Notes: generated from the letters alone by a model not told the origin. Shown: positions 51,955-61,091, counted from the stretch's first letter. The stretch: DNA of 64,000 nucleotides from UBA12481 sp012523435 (GCA_028686135.1 JAQUCP010000001.1:62001-126000); one strand, 5' to 3'. Program-made: numbers and translations.

Positions 51955-54057
51955 ATGGCTACATTACAGACTTTACGGAATCGCGCAGGTGTGCTGATGG
52001 CCGTCGTTATTGGATTATCTTTACTTGCTTTCATACTGGGTGACTTCCTGAATTCCGGAGCTAGTTTCCTGCAAAGGAATCAGATGGAAATCGGAGAGAT
52101 CAATGGTAAATCGATCAATTATTTCGATTTCCAGGCAAGAGTTGAGCAGAGTGTGGAGAGCTACAAGCAAAACTCAGGCATGACCAGCCTCGATGAAGGG
52201 ACCTACGCCTCCATCAGAAACCAGGTCTGGAACAACTACATGAATGAAATGCTCTTCGAAGACGAGTATAAATCCCTTGGACTGGGTTGCAGCTCTGACG
52301 AGCTCTTTGACATGGTTCAGGGCCAGAATATCCACCCCCAGATCCTGCAAGCTCCCGTCTTTCAAAATCAGGTGACTGGCATGTTCGACCGCAGTCTGGT
52401 TATTCAGTTCCTGAAAAATATGGAACTTGAACCAACCGGCCAACAAAAAGCTCTCTGGGTTGAATACGAGAAAGAACTGGTGAAAGACAGAATCTTCACG
52501 AAATATCAAAATTTGATATCAAAAGGACTGTTTGTAACGAGCAAGATGGTAGATATCGATTATGTAGAAACCAACAACAAATACGACTTTGATTACGTAG
52601 CAGCTCGTTACGCAACGACGCCTGATAGCTTAGTGACTGTTACTGAGGCCGATGCACAGAATTACTACCAAGCCCACCTGGATCAGTTTGAGCAGGAAGC
52701 CTCCCGCGACTTGAGCTATGTAGCCTGGGAAATTCTACCCTCACAAGCCGACCGCGATGCCGTAGAAAACTGGATCCACGAACAAAAAGAGGAGTTTTCC
52801 AGGATCGAGAATGTGAAACAATTCGTCTCCCTTAACGCAGACAGTCCATTCAGCGAGAATTACTTCGACCTGTTTCTCCTCCCCGACACGATGCAGTCTT
52901 GGGTTCCTACTGCCAACCCCGGAGATGTATTTGGACCTTACCTCGAAAACAATGACACCTGGAAGTTGGCCCGAATAACCGATATTCGTGACCTTCCCGA
53001 CACAGTCAAAGCCAGCCACATCCTGATCCAGCCAGATAACGGTGATTTCGATGCTGCTCAAAAAACAGCCGACAGCATCCTCCAGGAGATCAAAAAGGGA
53101 GCTGATTTCGCTCAGCTGGCTCTTGTTCACGGAACAGATGCCACTAAAGACAATGGTGGAGATCTGGGTTGGTTCGCCATGCAGGAAATGATCCCGGAAT
53201 TCTCCCAGGCCTGCTTCTTTGGCCAGAAAGGTGACCTCCTCACCGTCAAAACTCAATATGGCGTTCATGTCATCTATATTGCCGACCAAGGACCCAAATC
53301 CAAGAAATTTCAGGTGGCCTTCCTCGATCGCCAGATCACACCGAGCAGTCAGACTATCGAAAACATCTACTCCGAAGCATCAAGATTTGCGGCTACTTAT
53401 GGAACCAGCCAGAAATTTGATGAAGGAATCCAGGAAGAAAAATTAACCAAAAGATTAGCCACAAATCTCCGGGAAGGGGATGCAGCCATCCCTGGGCTGG
53501 AAAATCCAAGAGAGTTAATCCGTTGGGCTTATGAAGCAAAAAAAGGTGATCTCTCTAAAATCTACGAATTTGGCAACCGCTTTGTCATTGCTAAACTTAC
53601 CGAGGTCAGAGATACTGGAACCGCTCCGCTGGATCAGGTAAGAGCTCAGGTCGAAAATAGCGTTCGTAATGAAAAGAAGGCCGAATACCTGATCTCGAAG
53701 ATCAACCAGATACTCTCTTCGGAGAAGTCGCTTGATGCCGTTGCCAGCACAGTAGGAACTACAGTTCAGCAGGCACAGGGGGCTTACTACACATCCTTTT
53801 CAATTACCGGCATCGGAATTGAGCCAAATCTAACAGGCACACTCCCACATTTACAAATCAACGAGGTCAGTGGCCCAATCAAAGGCCGGAATGCTGTTTA
53901 TGTTGTCAAGGTTACTCACTCATACAAACAAGAAACCGATCCTCTTGAATCAAGGCAGCGCTTAGAACAGGCCTATGCCTCGAGAACTGGATATCAGGTC
54001 TTCCAGGCACTGGAGAAAAAAGCTAAAGTGGTTGACCGCAGGAATAAATTTTATTAG
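51955..54057 (+). CDS. PpiD-like peptidyl-prolyl isomerase / periplasmic chaperone
   Basis: A 700-residue protein with one N-terminal membrane anchor (GVLMAVVIGLSLLAFILGDFL, about residues 12-32), a SurA_N-type helical region (FDFQARVEQSVESYKQ and onward to about 230), a parvulin PpiC domain (VKASHILIQPDNGDFDAA to GVHVIYIADQG, about 345-445) and a second degenerate foldase segment. The arrangement is that of PpiD, which assists folding of outer-membrane and secreted proteins from the inner membrane. It closes the coaX-to-ppiD run and is followed by a clear terminator. Confidence 0.87.
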   Translation: MATLQTLRNRAGVLMAVVIGLSLLAFILGDFLNSGASFLQRNQMEIGEINGKSINYFDFQARVEQSVESYKQNSGMTSLDEGTYASIRNQVWNNYMNEMLFEDEYKSLGLGCSSDELFDMVQGQNIHPQILQAPVFQNQVTGMFDRSLVIQFLKNMELEPTGQQKALWVEYEKELVKDRIFTKYQNLISKGLFVTSKMVDIDYVETNNKYDFDYVAARYATTPDSLVTVTEADAQNYYQAHLDQFEQEASRDLSYVAWEILPSQADRDAVENWIHEQKEEFSRIENVKQFVSLNADSPFSENYFDLFLLPDTMQSWVPTANPGDVFGPYLENNDTWKLARITDIRDLPDTVKASHILIQPDNGDFDAAQKTADSILQEIKKGADFAQLALVHGTDATKDNGGDLGWFAMQEMIPEFSQACFFGQKGDLLTVKTQYGVHVIYIADQGPKSKKFQVAFLDRQITPSSQTIENIYSEASRFAATYGTSQKFDEGIQEEKLTKRLATNLREGDAAIPGLENPRELIRWAYEAKKGDLSKIYEFGNRFVIAKLTEVRDTGTAPLDQVRAQVENSVRNEKKAEYLISKINQILSSEKSLDAVASTVGTTVQQAQGAYYTSFSITGIGIEPNLTGTLPHLQINEVSGPIKGRNAVYVVKVTHSYKQETDPLESRQRLEQAYASRTGYQVFQALEKKAKVVDRRNKFY

Positions 54058-54080
54058 AAACTCTCATCTTACCAAGATAA

Positions 54081-54115
54081 AAGGCTCTGTCGCATAAATG
54101 ACAGGGCCTTTTTTT
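54081..54115 (+). terminator. Intrinsic terminator after the ppiD-like gene
   Basis: Arms AAGGCTCTGTC and GACAGGGCCTT (one G-T pair) around an 8-base loop, followed by seven Ts. It sits in the convergent gap with the LanC gene. On the minus strand only a short T run follows the stem, so termination of the LanC transcript is less certain. Confidence 0.85.
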
Positions 54116-55286
54116 AGATCATCAGAGCAGATTCCCAGCCGAGATTATCCGGCTCGAGAAGGGAGAGCAACACCAGGCCAGTGCCCGCAATCCCCTCCAG
54201 GAGACCATAGTTCGAGACATAGCGGTCGCCGGTGGTGAAATAAGAGAATCCGCCGGCGAAACTCTCTCGGCCCCCAAAATCAAAGGTAGCTTGCACCCAC
54301 CGGATTGCTGCATCAGACAGCTCCTGGTGGCCAGTAAGTTCACCCATTTTATAGAATATCAGCGCAAGTCCGGCCGTTCCATGACACAAACAGGTATCAA
54401 ACAGACGATTTGGCTCCAAACTGGTTCGCTTTGTGGCTTTCCTCAGAATAGCGGAAGCCTCCACCTGCCAATCGGCTCTGCCAGCATGAGCCCCTGTCAG
54501 CCAAAGAGCCATTGCCACCCCTAGATCACCGTAGCACCAAGCTAAACGACCAGGCTTATCGGGTTCACCTTTAATCAAACGGTGAGGGAAGACGGAACCA
54601 TTTGGTGAATTCGTTAACCTATTGTCCAGCAAAAAGTTAACAATGGGCTCCAATTCCTCAGCCGACTTATACCGACTGAGTAATAAAAGGATACTTGGAA
54701 CGCCATGTGCTAATCCTAGGTTTATCTCCTGGACTCCGGTTTTTGGGTTTGTTGAGAACCAAGCCAATTGATTTTCGGCAGGGATGATTGCCTGCCTCAG
54801 AAGGTCGTCGAGAACGATTTCAGGCTCTTTTCCTGGACTCTGGTCAGGATACATGAGAATGCCCAAGGCTCCGTGCAGAAAGTCAAAATCGCCCTCCCGC
54901 AATCGATCTGCAGCATACTGTTCCAAGAGAGGTTTCATCCCATCCAAGGCATTACTGTAATCCGTTGATAGAAAGCCTCTTTGCTCTAGGTATTTCAAAG
55001 CATATCGAATACCAGCCAATCCGGCAGCATACGATGGCCAGGAGAAACCGTTGTCAATCATTTCAAGGACCCTTTGAATAGCCAGAAAACCCAAGTTTTC
55101 GTATCGGTCCGACCCGGTTGTTTGGCCATAATGGTAGAGGAAAATGCTCTGACCCGCCAATCCGGTAAGCAATCCGGGCTCAGGCTCCTGATATACCTGC
55201 TCAGACAGGGCTTCTGCAATCCGCAACAAATGGACGTTTGTTAACTTTTTGACGAATGACCTTTCAAAGAAGGGTAGCTTTTTCAT
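54114..55286 (-). CDS. LanC-family lanthionine cyclase
   Basis: A 390-residue protein with the LanC alpha/alpha-barrel repeats, each marked by a GxxG turn (TGLAGQSIFLYHYG, AAGLAGIRYALKYL, LHGALGILMY, EGIAGTGLVLLS). Residues equivalent to the NisC active site are present: His194 in GLAHGVPS, Cys251 in WCYGDLG with Arg247 four residues before it, and Cys301-His302 in CHGTAGLA, giving the zinc ligands and catalytic His. LanC adds Cys thiols to dehydrated Ser/Thr in lanthipeptide precursors. No LanB or LanM dehydratase is in the window. The neighbours are a CHAT protease and, 3 kb away, a GG-leader peptide. A eukaryotic-style LanCL role is an alternative. Confidence 0.85.
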   Translation of the reverse strand: MKKLPFFERSFVKKLTNVHLLRIAEALSEQVYQEPEPGLLTGLAGQSIFLYHYGQTTGSDRYENLGFLAIQRVLEMIDNGFSWPSYAAGLAGIRYALKYLEQRGFLSTDYSNALDGMKPLLEQYAADRLREGDFDFLHGALGILMYPDQSPGKEPEIVLDDLLRQAIIPAENQLAWFSTNPKTGVQEINLGLAHGVPSILLLLSRYKSAEELEPIVNFLLDNRLTNSPNGSVFPHRLIKGEPDKPGRLAWCYGDLGVAMALWLTGAHAGRADWQVEASAILRKATKRTSLEPNRLFDTCLCHGTAGLALIFYKMGELTGHQELSDAAIRWVQATFDFGGRESFAGGFSYFTTGDRYVSNYGLLEGIAGTGLVLLSLLEPDNLGWESALMI

Positions 55287-55305
55287 GTTTTGTCAAAGTT
55301 GATCG

Positions 55306-55313
55306 TACATTTG
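55306..55313 (+). promoter_or_regulatory. Putative -7 box for the CHAT gene
   Basis: TACATTTG matches TAnnTTTG, 250 bases upstream of the CHAT gene start. No -33 TTG at 18-21 bases. If used it would give a long structured 5' leader. Confidence 0.3.
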
Positions 55314-55422
55314 CACTGTTAATTGTTCTTTTAAAGGTTTAATGTTAATACTGAGCAGGATCTCAAATCTAAGAAATTTTAGAAGAGAGGTCAACTGCGA
55401 AAATATTGCTCAGAATTTCCAG

Positions 55423-55518
55423 TTTTAGCTTCCCAAGCTAAACTTTCCACTGCCAGGGGGATCCTTTTTTCCCGCCAGACTCAGACATCCAACAAGGCCC
55501 CCTGGAGGTGGGAAAGTT
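55423..55518. repeat. Two inverted repeats in the lanC-CHAT intergenic region
   Basis: First, TTAGCTT (55425-55431) and AAGCTAA (55435-55441) with a 3-base loop, extendable with one bulge. Second, AACTTTCCACTGCCAGGGGG (55441-55460) and its near reverse complement (55498-55518), about 90 percent matched, around a 37-base loop. The 276-base gap 55287-55562 has no credible gene. They may be leader-RNA structure, an attenuator or a remnant of a small repeat element. Confidence 0.7.
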
Positions 55519-55562
55519 AAACTTCAATCGACGTCCGGAACCAAACTTTCTAAACCAGAAAA

Positions 55563-58154
55563 ATGTATATCAGTTTTGCAGCTATTGGGCAAACTCTGTT
55601 GAAGAAGACTACTATTCTACTTATCCTCTGCACGCCTTTTTCAGCATTATGCCAGCCCTCAGTCAATCAAACAAGTAGCGCCTCCTCCAAAATCGAATCC
55701 GAAACACTATTCCTAAACGGACTATTCCAGAGAGCTCAGCAAAGCTTCTACAAACAAGATTACGGATTATCCAAAGATTTATATTCCATCTTTCTGGAGC
55801 TGTCCGAATCAGGTCGTCTTCAAGACTCCAGTAAAATCCTGTACGCGCATAATCATCTAGCAAAAATTTACCGTTCAGACAATCGCTACGACCTTGAAAT
55901 CAATCATTTACTTAAATGTCTCGAGCTGAGTCAGGTGAATCCGGATTATCAGAAGTTGACACTTTATTACCTCAATGATCTCGGATTTGCCCATTATAAT
56001 ATGATGGATTATGAAAAGTGTTACTTCTTTTATCTGCAAGCCCTTAAGATGGATAAACAGGAGCTCACCCCCATCATGAAATCGGAGATCCTAGGCAACA
56101 TCGGCTTATGTTACATCCATCTTGGATATACCCAAAAGGCAGTCACCTTCATTAATGAATCCATTGCATTAAAAAAGGAATTTGGAAGCCAATCGGACCT
56201 GGCTAACTCTTATAACAATCTAGCCCTGGTTTATGATTCCCGCGAAAATGACTCGTTAGCCCTAGAGTATTACCATAAAAGCCTCGACCTCTACCAAGAA
56301 TCAAATGATTCCCTGATGATTGCGTTGGTTTTGAATAACCTCGGGAATCATTTCCTCGCTAGTAATGATCTCACCCAAAGTCTTGAACACTTTACTCAAT
56401 CCTTTCACCTACGGGAAAAAATAGATGACGACAATCCTATTCCGCTGATACAGTCATTGAATAACCTTGCCTACACCAATTTTAAGCTTAATAATCTGAG
56501 TGAGGCAGAAGAGTATAATCAACGTGCCGAGGCACTGAACTGGGGAACCCCCTACAAAAAAGGAAACAATGCTCCCCGCTCTTTTGAGGATTACCTTGTA
56601 ACCATCGCGGATCGAACTGAAATCAATCTTACAAAATATTTTTTGACCCGTGATGTTAACGTGCTGCAAGAGAATTTTGAACTATTCATCTCGCTGATGC
56701 CTATGCTCATGCAGTATCCCCTCCGATCATTAAGCGGGACTTCAGGCGAAGCACTACTGGAGAACCATGAAAGACTCTTTTCAACAACCTACGAAACAGC
56801 ATATCTTCTCGATCAAATCCAACCTTGTTTTTCAAATAGAATATTGATTACCAGCGAGATAATTTCAACACTCCATTACCCTAAGAACAAATTTACTAAC
56901 GATATTAAGAATCTATCTCGTGAGAAAGAGGCTTACAAGGAGTTCTTTACTTATTATGCTGCGAAATCCCAGCTGGCCGAAAGCCTGCAGAAAGGTGGAT
57001 ATTTCGATTCCAGGCTGCTGGATACCATTACCAAGTACTCTCCAAAGCTTGAGTTGGCTTATCAGGAATCCAATCAGGCAATCTGTGAGCAAGCTCTCAA
57101 TCATCTAGATTCCATCCAGATCAGAATCTCAGAAGCAATCCAGCAGACTGGAAGAGATCCAATTCTCGGATTTCAAGTGACCGACTCCTTTGTATTTATA
57201 CAAATCATTGCAGATAAAGAAGTTCATACTTTTAAGAAACCGAAGCCCGAGCAATTCGATAGTTGGGTTGAGACCTTTCTCGTTGCCTGTAAAGTCCTGA
57301 ATTTTAATGATTTCGAACACAATGGCCTTCGCCTGTACCAGTATCTTTTCAGCGATATTGCTGACATCCTATCCGGCTCAAAAAAAATAACCATCATTCC
57401 TGGCAACTATTTCGCCAATTTTCCTTTTGAAGCCTTACTGTTAGAAGGTGGCGAAAACCCAGTCATGTTGATTGAGAAGTACTTAATTTCCTATAAAACA
57501 TCCTTGACAAAACCTTCGACGGATCATCAAAAAACCTCAAAAGATGTTGAATTTAGCTTTCTGGGAATATCTGCCGATTCGCTGGATGAAACCGCAATCA
57601 AGGAAAACATTAATACAAGAGAACTGAAAGCCATTGCAGAACTCTTTGAATCGAAAAACCGCTCAAACAGAATTTTCTCAGGGGATTGTGGTTTTCAAAT
57701 TACTGATTTACAAGATTATTCAAATAAAGCCGAGATCGTTCATGTTTCAACACACAACCATTATCAAAACAACCCTATCAGTCAGGGATATTATCTGGTT
57801 TCCGAAGAGCACCGGGAGAATCAACTATACTATAACCTCTTATCCCACACCGATTTTAACTGTAGGCTCCTTTTCCTGAATGCCTGTCAAAGTGGTAACA
57901 ATAGCAAGCCTGATAGTAAATGCACCTATTCAAGCTTTAAAGACCTCAATAATAAAGGAATAGATTATTTGGTCGGCACGTTATGGAACATACTGGATAT
58001 TGCCGCCGAGGAGTTTGCCATCACCTTTTACAATCACATTCTGAACGATAGGGATCCTGTTGAGGCCTTAAGCCTGACCAAACGAGAGTTCATTGCCAAC
58101 CCAAGGTTCAATTTTCCTCTGTTCTGGGCTCCCTATGTCATTTATGAAAACTAA
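55563..58154 (+). CDS. Secreted TPR-CHAT protease-like protein
   Basis: An 863-residue protein. The N-terminus is a signal sequence (LLKKTTILLILCTPFSALCQ), so the protein is probably exported. Residues 45-335 hold about seven TPR units (for example YNNLALVYDSRENDSLALEYYHK, LNNLGNHFLASNDLTQSLEH). The C-terminal 250 residues are a CHAT domain, a caspase-like fold: His731 in VHVSTHNHY and Cys775 in LNACQSG form the expected dyad, followed by GTLWNILDIAAEEFAITFY. TPR-CHAT proteins often act as regulated proteases; targets are unknown here. It is divergent from LanC and convergent with the small GG peptide. Confidence 0.84.
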   Translation: MYISFAAIGQTLLKKTTILLILCTPFSALCQPSVNQTSSASSKIESETLFLNGLFQRAQQSFYKQDYGLSKDLYSIFLELSESGRLQDSSKILYAHNHLAKIYRSDNRYDLEINHLLKCLELSQVNPDYQKLTLYYLNDLGFAHYNMMDYEKCYFFYLQALKMDKQELTPIMKSEILGNIGLCYIHLGYTQKAVTFINESIALKKEFGSQSDLANSYNNLALVYDSRENDSLALEYYHKSLDLYQESNDSLMIALVLNNLGNHFLASNDLTQSLEHFTQSFHLREKIDDDNPIPLIQSLNNLAYTNFKLNNLSEAEEYNQRAEALNWGTPYKKGNNAPRSFEDYLVTIADRTEINLTKYFLTRDVNVLQENFELFISLMPMLMQYPLRSLSGTSGEALLENHERLFSTTYETAYLLDQIQPCFSNRILITSEIISTLHYPKNKFTNDIKNLSREKEAYKEFFTYYAAKSQLAESLQKGGYFDSRLLDTITKYSPKLELAYQESNQAICEQALNHLDSIQIRISEAIQQTGRDPILGFQVTDSFVFIQIIADKEVHTFKKPKPEQFDSWVETFLVACKVLNFNDFEHNGLRLYQYLFSDIADILSGSKKITIIPGNYFANFPFEALLLEGGENPVMLIEKYLISYKTSLTKPSTDHQKTSKDVEFSFLGISADSLDETAIKENINTRELKAIAELFESKNRSNRIFSGDCGFQITDLQDYSNKAEIVHVSTHNHYQNNPISQGYYLVSEEHRENQLYYNLLSHTDFNCRLLFLNACQSGNNSKPDSKCTYSSFKDLNNKGIDYLVGTLWNILDIAAEEFAITFYNHILNDRDPVEALSLTKREFIANPRFNFPLFWAPYVIYEN

Positions 58155-58188
58155 TAATCGCGCGTTGGTGTCATTGGCCTGACCAGAA

Positions 58189-58413
58189 TTACATCAAAGC
58201 AATCCTGATCATAAGCCTTAGGATACTTCCCGATAAATCAGCCACAATAGGGTTTTCTTTTGGGCTATCAGGAACACAACATTGTCCGCGATTAAGTAGG
58301 GTTCTGCTTTTGCCATATCCTTCCCCACCACGGATATTGCTCATTTCTTGATTGCTTAACTGACAGATTGAAAACCTATTCAGTTCAAATACTGGATCAC
58401 TTAACTCATTCAT
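58189..58413 (-). CDS. Small double-glycine-leader peptide, probable RiPP precursor
   Basis: A 74-residue peptide from the ATG at 58413. Its leader LNRFSICQLSNQEMSNIRGG closely follows the Bacteroidota natural-product-precursor pattern (L-x-x-F-x-I-x-x-L-S-x-x-E-M-x-x-I-x-GG), with cleavage expected after Gly30. The 44-residue core begins EGYGKSRTLLNRGQCCVPDS and contains adjacent Cys45-Cys46 and Ser/Thr at 36, 38, 50, 61 and 63, which a dehydratase plus LanC could cross-link. A longer TTG-started frame to 58476 is unlikely. Downstream of it, 34 bases away, ends the convergent CHAT gene. Peptidase-transporter and dehydratase genes were not seen. Confidence 0.68.
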   Translation of the reverse strand: MNELSDPVFELNRFSICQLSNQEMSNIRGGEGYGKSRTLLNRGQCCVPDSPKENPIVADLSGSILRLMIRIALM

Positions 58414-58610
58414 AATAAACACTTTGAGGTTTAGTTTTTGGCCAGGGAACCGCTCCCCCGGAATGTTGTGGCACAATCAATCACAACTATTGATGCAAAC
58501 CATCTGTTATTCACGAAAAACTGTGACACTTTTTCACCCTGTTATTATTCACCAGGTAAACCTAATCGATTTGAAAAACACAAAATGTGTTTAAGAATAT
58601 CTTTTAAAAA

Positions 58611-58639
58611 TTAAACCCCGACCATTTGCCGGGGTTTAA
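58611..58639 (-). terminator. Terminator of the TonB-receptor gene
   Basis: Perfect 10-base arms TTAAACCCCG (58611-58620) and CGGGGTTTAA (58630-58639) with a 9-base loop; on the minus strand a T-rich tract follows. It separates the receptor gene from the small peptide gene, which must therefore have its own promoter in 58414-58610 (not identified). Confidence 0.85.
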
Positions 58640-58670
58640 TTAGAGCACGTTCTGACAGCTGAGCGGTTGT

Positions 58671-61091
58671 TTAGAAAACAAATCGCACCGACAGAATAAA
58701 GTTCCTACCAGGAGCAGACAAACCTGAGCTGTATGGTCTGTAGCGACGGTCGGTTATGTTCTCTACGCCGGCACTAACGTTTAAACGATCATCAACCTGG
58801 CATGATGCTTTGAAGTTAAGCGTGTACCACGCTGGTGAATAGGGATTCCCATTCGCATCTTTCGCATAAAGAACCGGTTTTTGACGCTCTTCCTCGTTGA
58901 GGTTTTCGTAACTAACCTCGCTACAATAGATGGCGTAAAACTGGAGTCTTACCTTCTCATGCGAATAGGTGATCCTTGTTATGCCAAACGGAGGAGCGGC
59001 ATGCCGTGAACGGCTCTCCGAGCCATCATCCATCTCCTCCTGTCCACGCTGGAAGTTGTAGTGGCTCGACAACCCGAAACCAGCAAGTAGCTTAACCTCT
59101 ACCCCGGCGTGAAAGCCAAAAACATTGGCCCTGGCTGCATTTTGAATTGCATAAACCCGGCACATTTCACCATCGTACATGAGGCTATCCTGGCCATTGA
59201 CCTGGTATCCCCGTCTAACCATTGCATTGGTTAGCTGAGTATAATAAGCAGTAAAATCAAGTTTCACATGCTCATTAAATACTTTAGCTACGTTGATCTC
59301 CCCGTTCCAGGCATACTCAGCCTTTAATTCGGGATTCGGAACTACTACCTCTCCGGAGGCAAAATCGAAGATTTTCCCGATATCGTCCACGTTGGGAGCC
59401 CGATAACCAGAAGAAGCGTTGAAGCTTAATCTCCAGCTCTGGCTGGGTGAATAGATTGCCCCCAGACTGGCCGTGACTGATCCATCGTTTAAACTTGAAG
59501 TAGTAAAATCGAATGGATAAAACTCCAGATGGCGGGTAAAATCAGCCTCGATACCATAGCGACTATAGCGGGCACCGGCCTGAGCCAGCAGTTTATCGCT
59601 TATCCGAAATTGATAGTTCAGATATCCGGCATAGCTTTGCCAGATGGACTGGGGATAGCGGTCGGCCACCGCCATCGGTTCACCGGTAGCAATATTGATG
59701 GCCGAACCCCGCGATTCCACATCATTGATTACAGCCTCAATCCCATAGAACAACTCATGTCGGCCCGCGATTTTCTCAAAATCAGCATTGACAGAAAGAG
59801 CATTAACCTTCTCAAGCTGAGTTCTTAAACGATTTCGATTACCACCACTGAAATTGCGGTCGATCCGGCTCTCCTCAAAATATTGATGAGCCAAACGAAC
59901 TGCCATCAGGTCAAATAAGGGATTTTGGCTTCGATGCGTGATGGAAAACAGGTTCATCATCCACTTCTGGGGACCATAGTTCCAGACAGCCGAACGAGGC
60001 ACTCCATCTTCCTTAAGCTCAATGAGGCGGTCGTAACGACTATAGGGTGAAGTCTCCGAATAATGGAATCCATACTGAAAATCCCACCGATGATTCGGGC
60101 TGAAACGCAACTTTTGCATCAAGTTGTGTTGAGAATACCCGGATGGGTTCTGTATCAATGGATTAGGATTAGTAATTACCTGATCCTGCCCATCGATTCG
60201 GGAAACATAGAACGTTCTCAGATAATCCTCTGGTCCGTGTGAACCCATCTTCAAACTGCCGTAATCATTGCTACTGATACTCGTCAGCAGAGCCCAGCGT
60301 TTCCATCCCACATTGACATCCAGGTGCCCAGTCTTTTCGGAATTGGCCGATGCATATCGCAACAAGGCTGTTCCGTTAACCACTGGTTTCCCATTAGCCG
60401 AGAGTTTGGGTGTCAGGGTTTGGAATGTCATCACCCCGCCAATGGCATCACTACCATAGATAACGGATCCTGGCCCGAAAAATACCTCTGTATTCTCCAT
60501 CGTTAACGGATCAAGCGAGATGACATTTTGCAGGTTTCCTGCCCGGAAAATTGCCGTATTCATCCTAACTCCATCCACCGTGTACAAGAGCCGGTTAGTG
60601 GCAAATCCACGAATCATGGGGCTTCCTCCTCCTTGCTGGCTCTTCTGGATAAAGACTTCACCTGATGAAGCAAGCAAATCGGCAGCCGTTTGTGGATTTT
60701 GAAGCACTACATCCATCATCGGGATTGACGTAATTTTGCCCGGAACATCCCTGGCAGTCTGGTTCCAACGGGTTGCTGAAACAACCACCATATCGAGGGA
60801 AACATTGGTCCGTGTCAGCATGAGGATAAACGAGGCCTCTTCCAACTGGGAATAGGTTTGCACGACCGGCTTATAGCCCAGCACACGGATCTCAATCCGG
60901 CTGGAACCTTTAAAAGCTGAGATATCAGCCTGCCCCAGAGCATTGGTCGCAGTAAATGCCCTGGGCTGCTGGCTTACCAGCGTCGCCATTTCAATAGGTC
61001 GCTTATTTTGGCTGTCCTTAATGGTTACCACCTGAGCTTTGACTAGAATACCAAACCCCAATAGCAACCAGACAAGAAATATCTTTCTCAT
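58671..61091 (-). CDS. TonB-dependent outer-membrane receptor
   Basis: An 806-residue receptor. A signal peptide (residues 1-19) precedes a carboxypeptidase-like beta-sandwich (VVTIKDSQNKRPIEMATL, about 20-95), then a plug domain (VVVSATRWNQTARDVPGKI, GGGSPMIRGFATNRLLYTVDGVRMN, YGSDAIGGVMTF) and a 22-strand type barrel ending GRNFILSVRFVF. The plug sequence most resembles hemoglobin/heme and colicin-receptor types, so heme or a metal complex is a plausible ligand. It is preceded in the operon by a small conserved-type gene, with a hairpin in between. Confidence 0.9.
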   Translation of the reverse strand: MRKIFLVWLLLGFGILVKAQVVTIKDSQNKRPIEMATLVSQQPRAFTATNALGQADISAFKGSSRIEIRVLGYKPVVQTYSQLEEASFILMLTRTNVSLDMVVVSATRWNQTARDVPGKITSIPMMDVVLQNPQTAADLLASSGEVFIQKSQQGGGSPMIRGFATNRLLYTVDGVRMNTAIFRAGNLQNVISLDPLTMENTEVFFGPGSVIYGSDAIGGVMTFQTLTPKLSANGKPVVNGTALLRYASANSEKTGHLDVNVGWKRWALLTSISSNDYGSLKMGSHGPEDYLRTFYVSRIDGQDQVITNPNPLIQNPSGYSQHNLMQKLRFSPNHRWDFQYGFHYSETSPYSRYDRLIELKEDGVPRSAVWNYGPQKWMMNLFSITHRSQNPLFDLMAVRLAHQYFEESRIDRNFSGGNRNRLRTQLEKVNALSVNADFEKIAGRHELFYGIEAVINDVESRGSAINIATGEPMAVADRYPQSIWQSYAGYLNYQFRISDKLLAQAGARYSRYGIEADFTRHLEFYPFDFTTSSLNDGSVTASLGAIYSPSQSWRLSFNASSGYRAPNVDDIGKIFDFASGEVVVPNPELKAEYAWNGEINVAKVFNEHVKLDFTAYYTQLTNAMVRRGYQVNGQDSLMYDGEMCRVYAIQNAARANVFGFHAGVEVKLLAGFGLSSHYNFQRGQEEMDDGSESRSRHAAPPFGITRITYSHEKVRLQFYAIYCSEVSYENLNEEERQKPVLYAKDANGNPYSPAWYTLNFKASCQVDDRLNVSAGVENITDRRYRPYSSGLSAPGRNFILSVRFVF

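Noticed and set aside
55334..55429. Possible 29-codon peptide starting near 55340 in the lanC-CHAT gap
   Set aside because: No leader motif, core pattern or ribosome site; indistinguishable from chance.
58414..58476. TTG-started N-terminal extension of the GG peptide
   Set aside because: The GG-leader family starts close to the motif, and the ATG at 58413 gives a normal leader.
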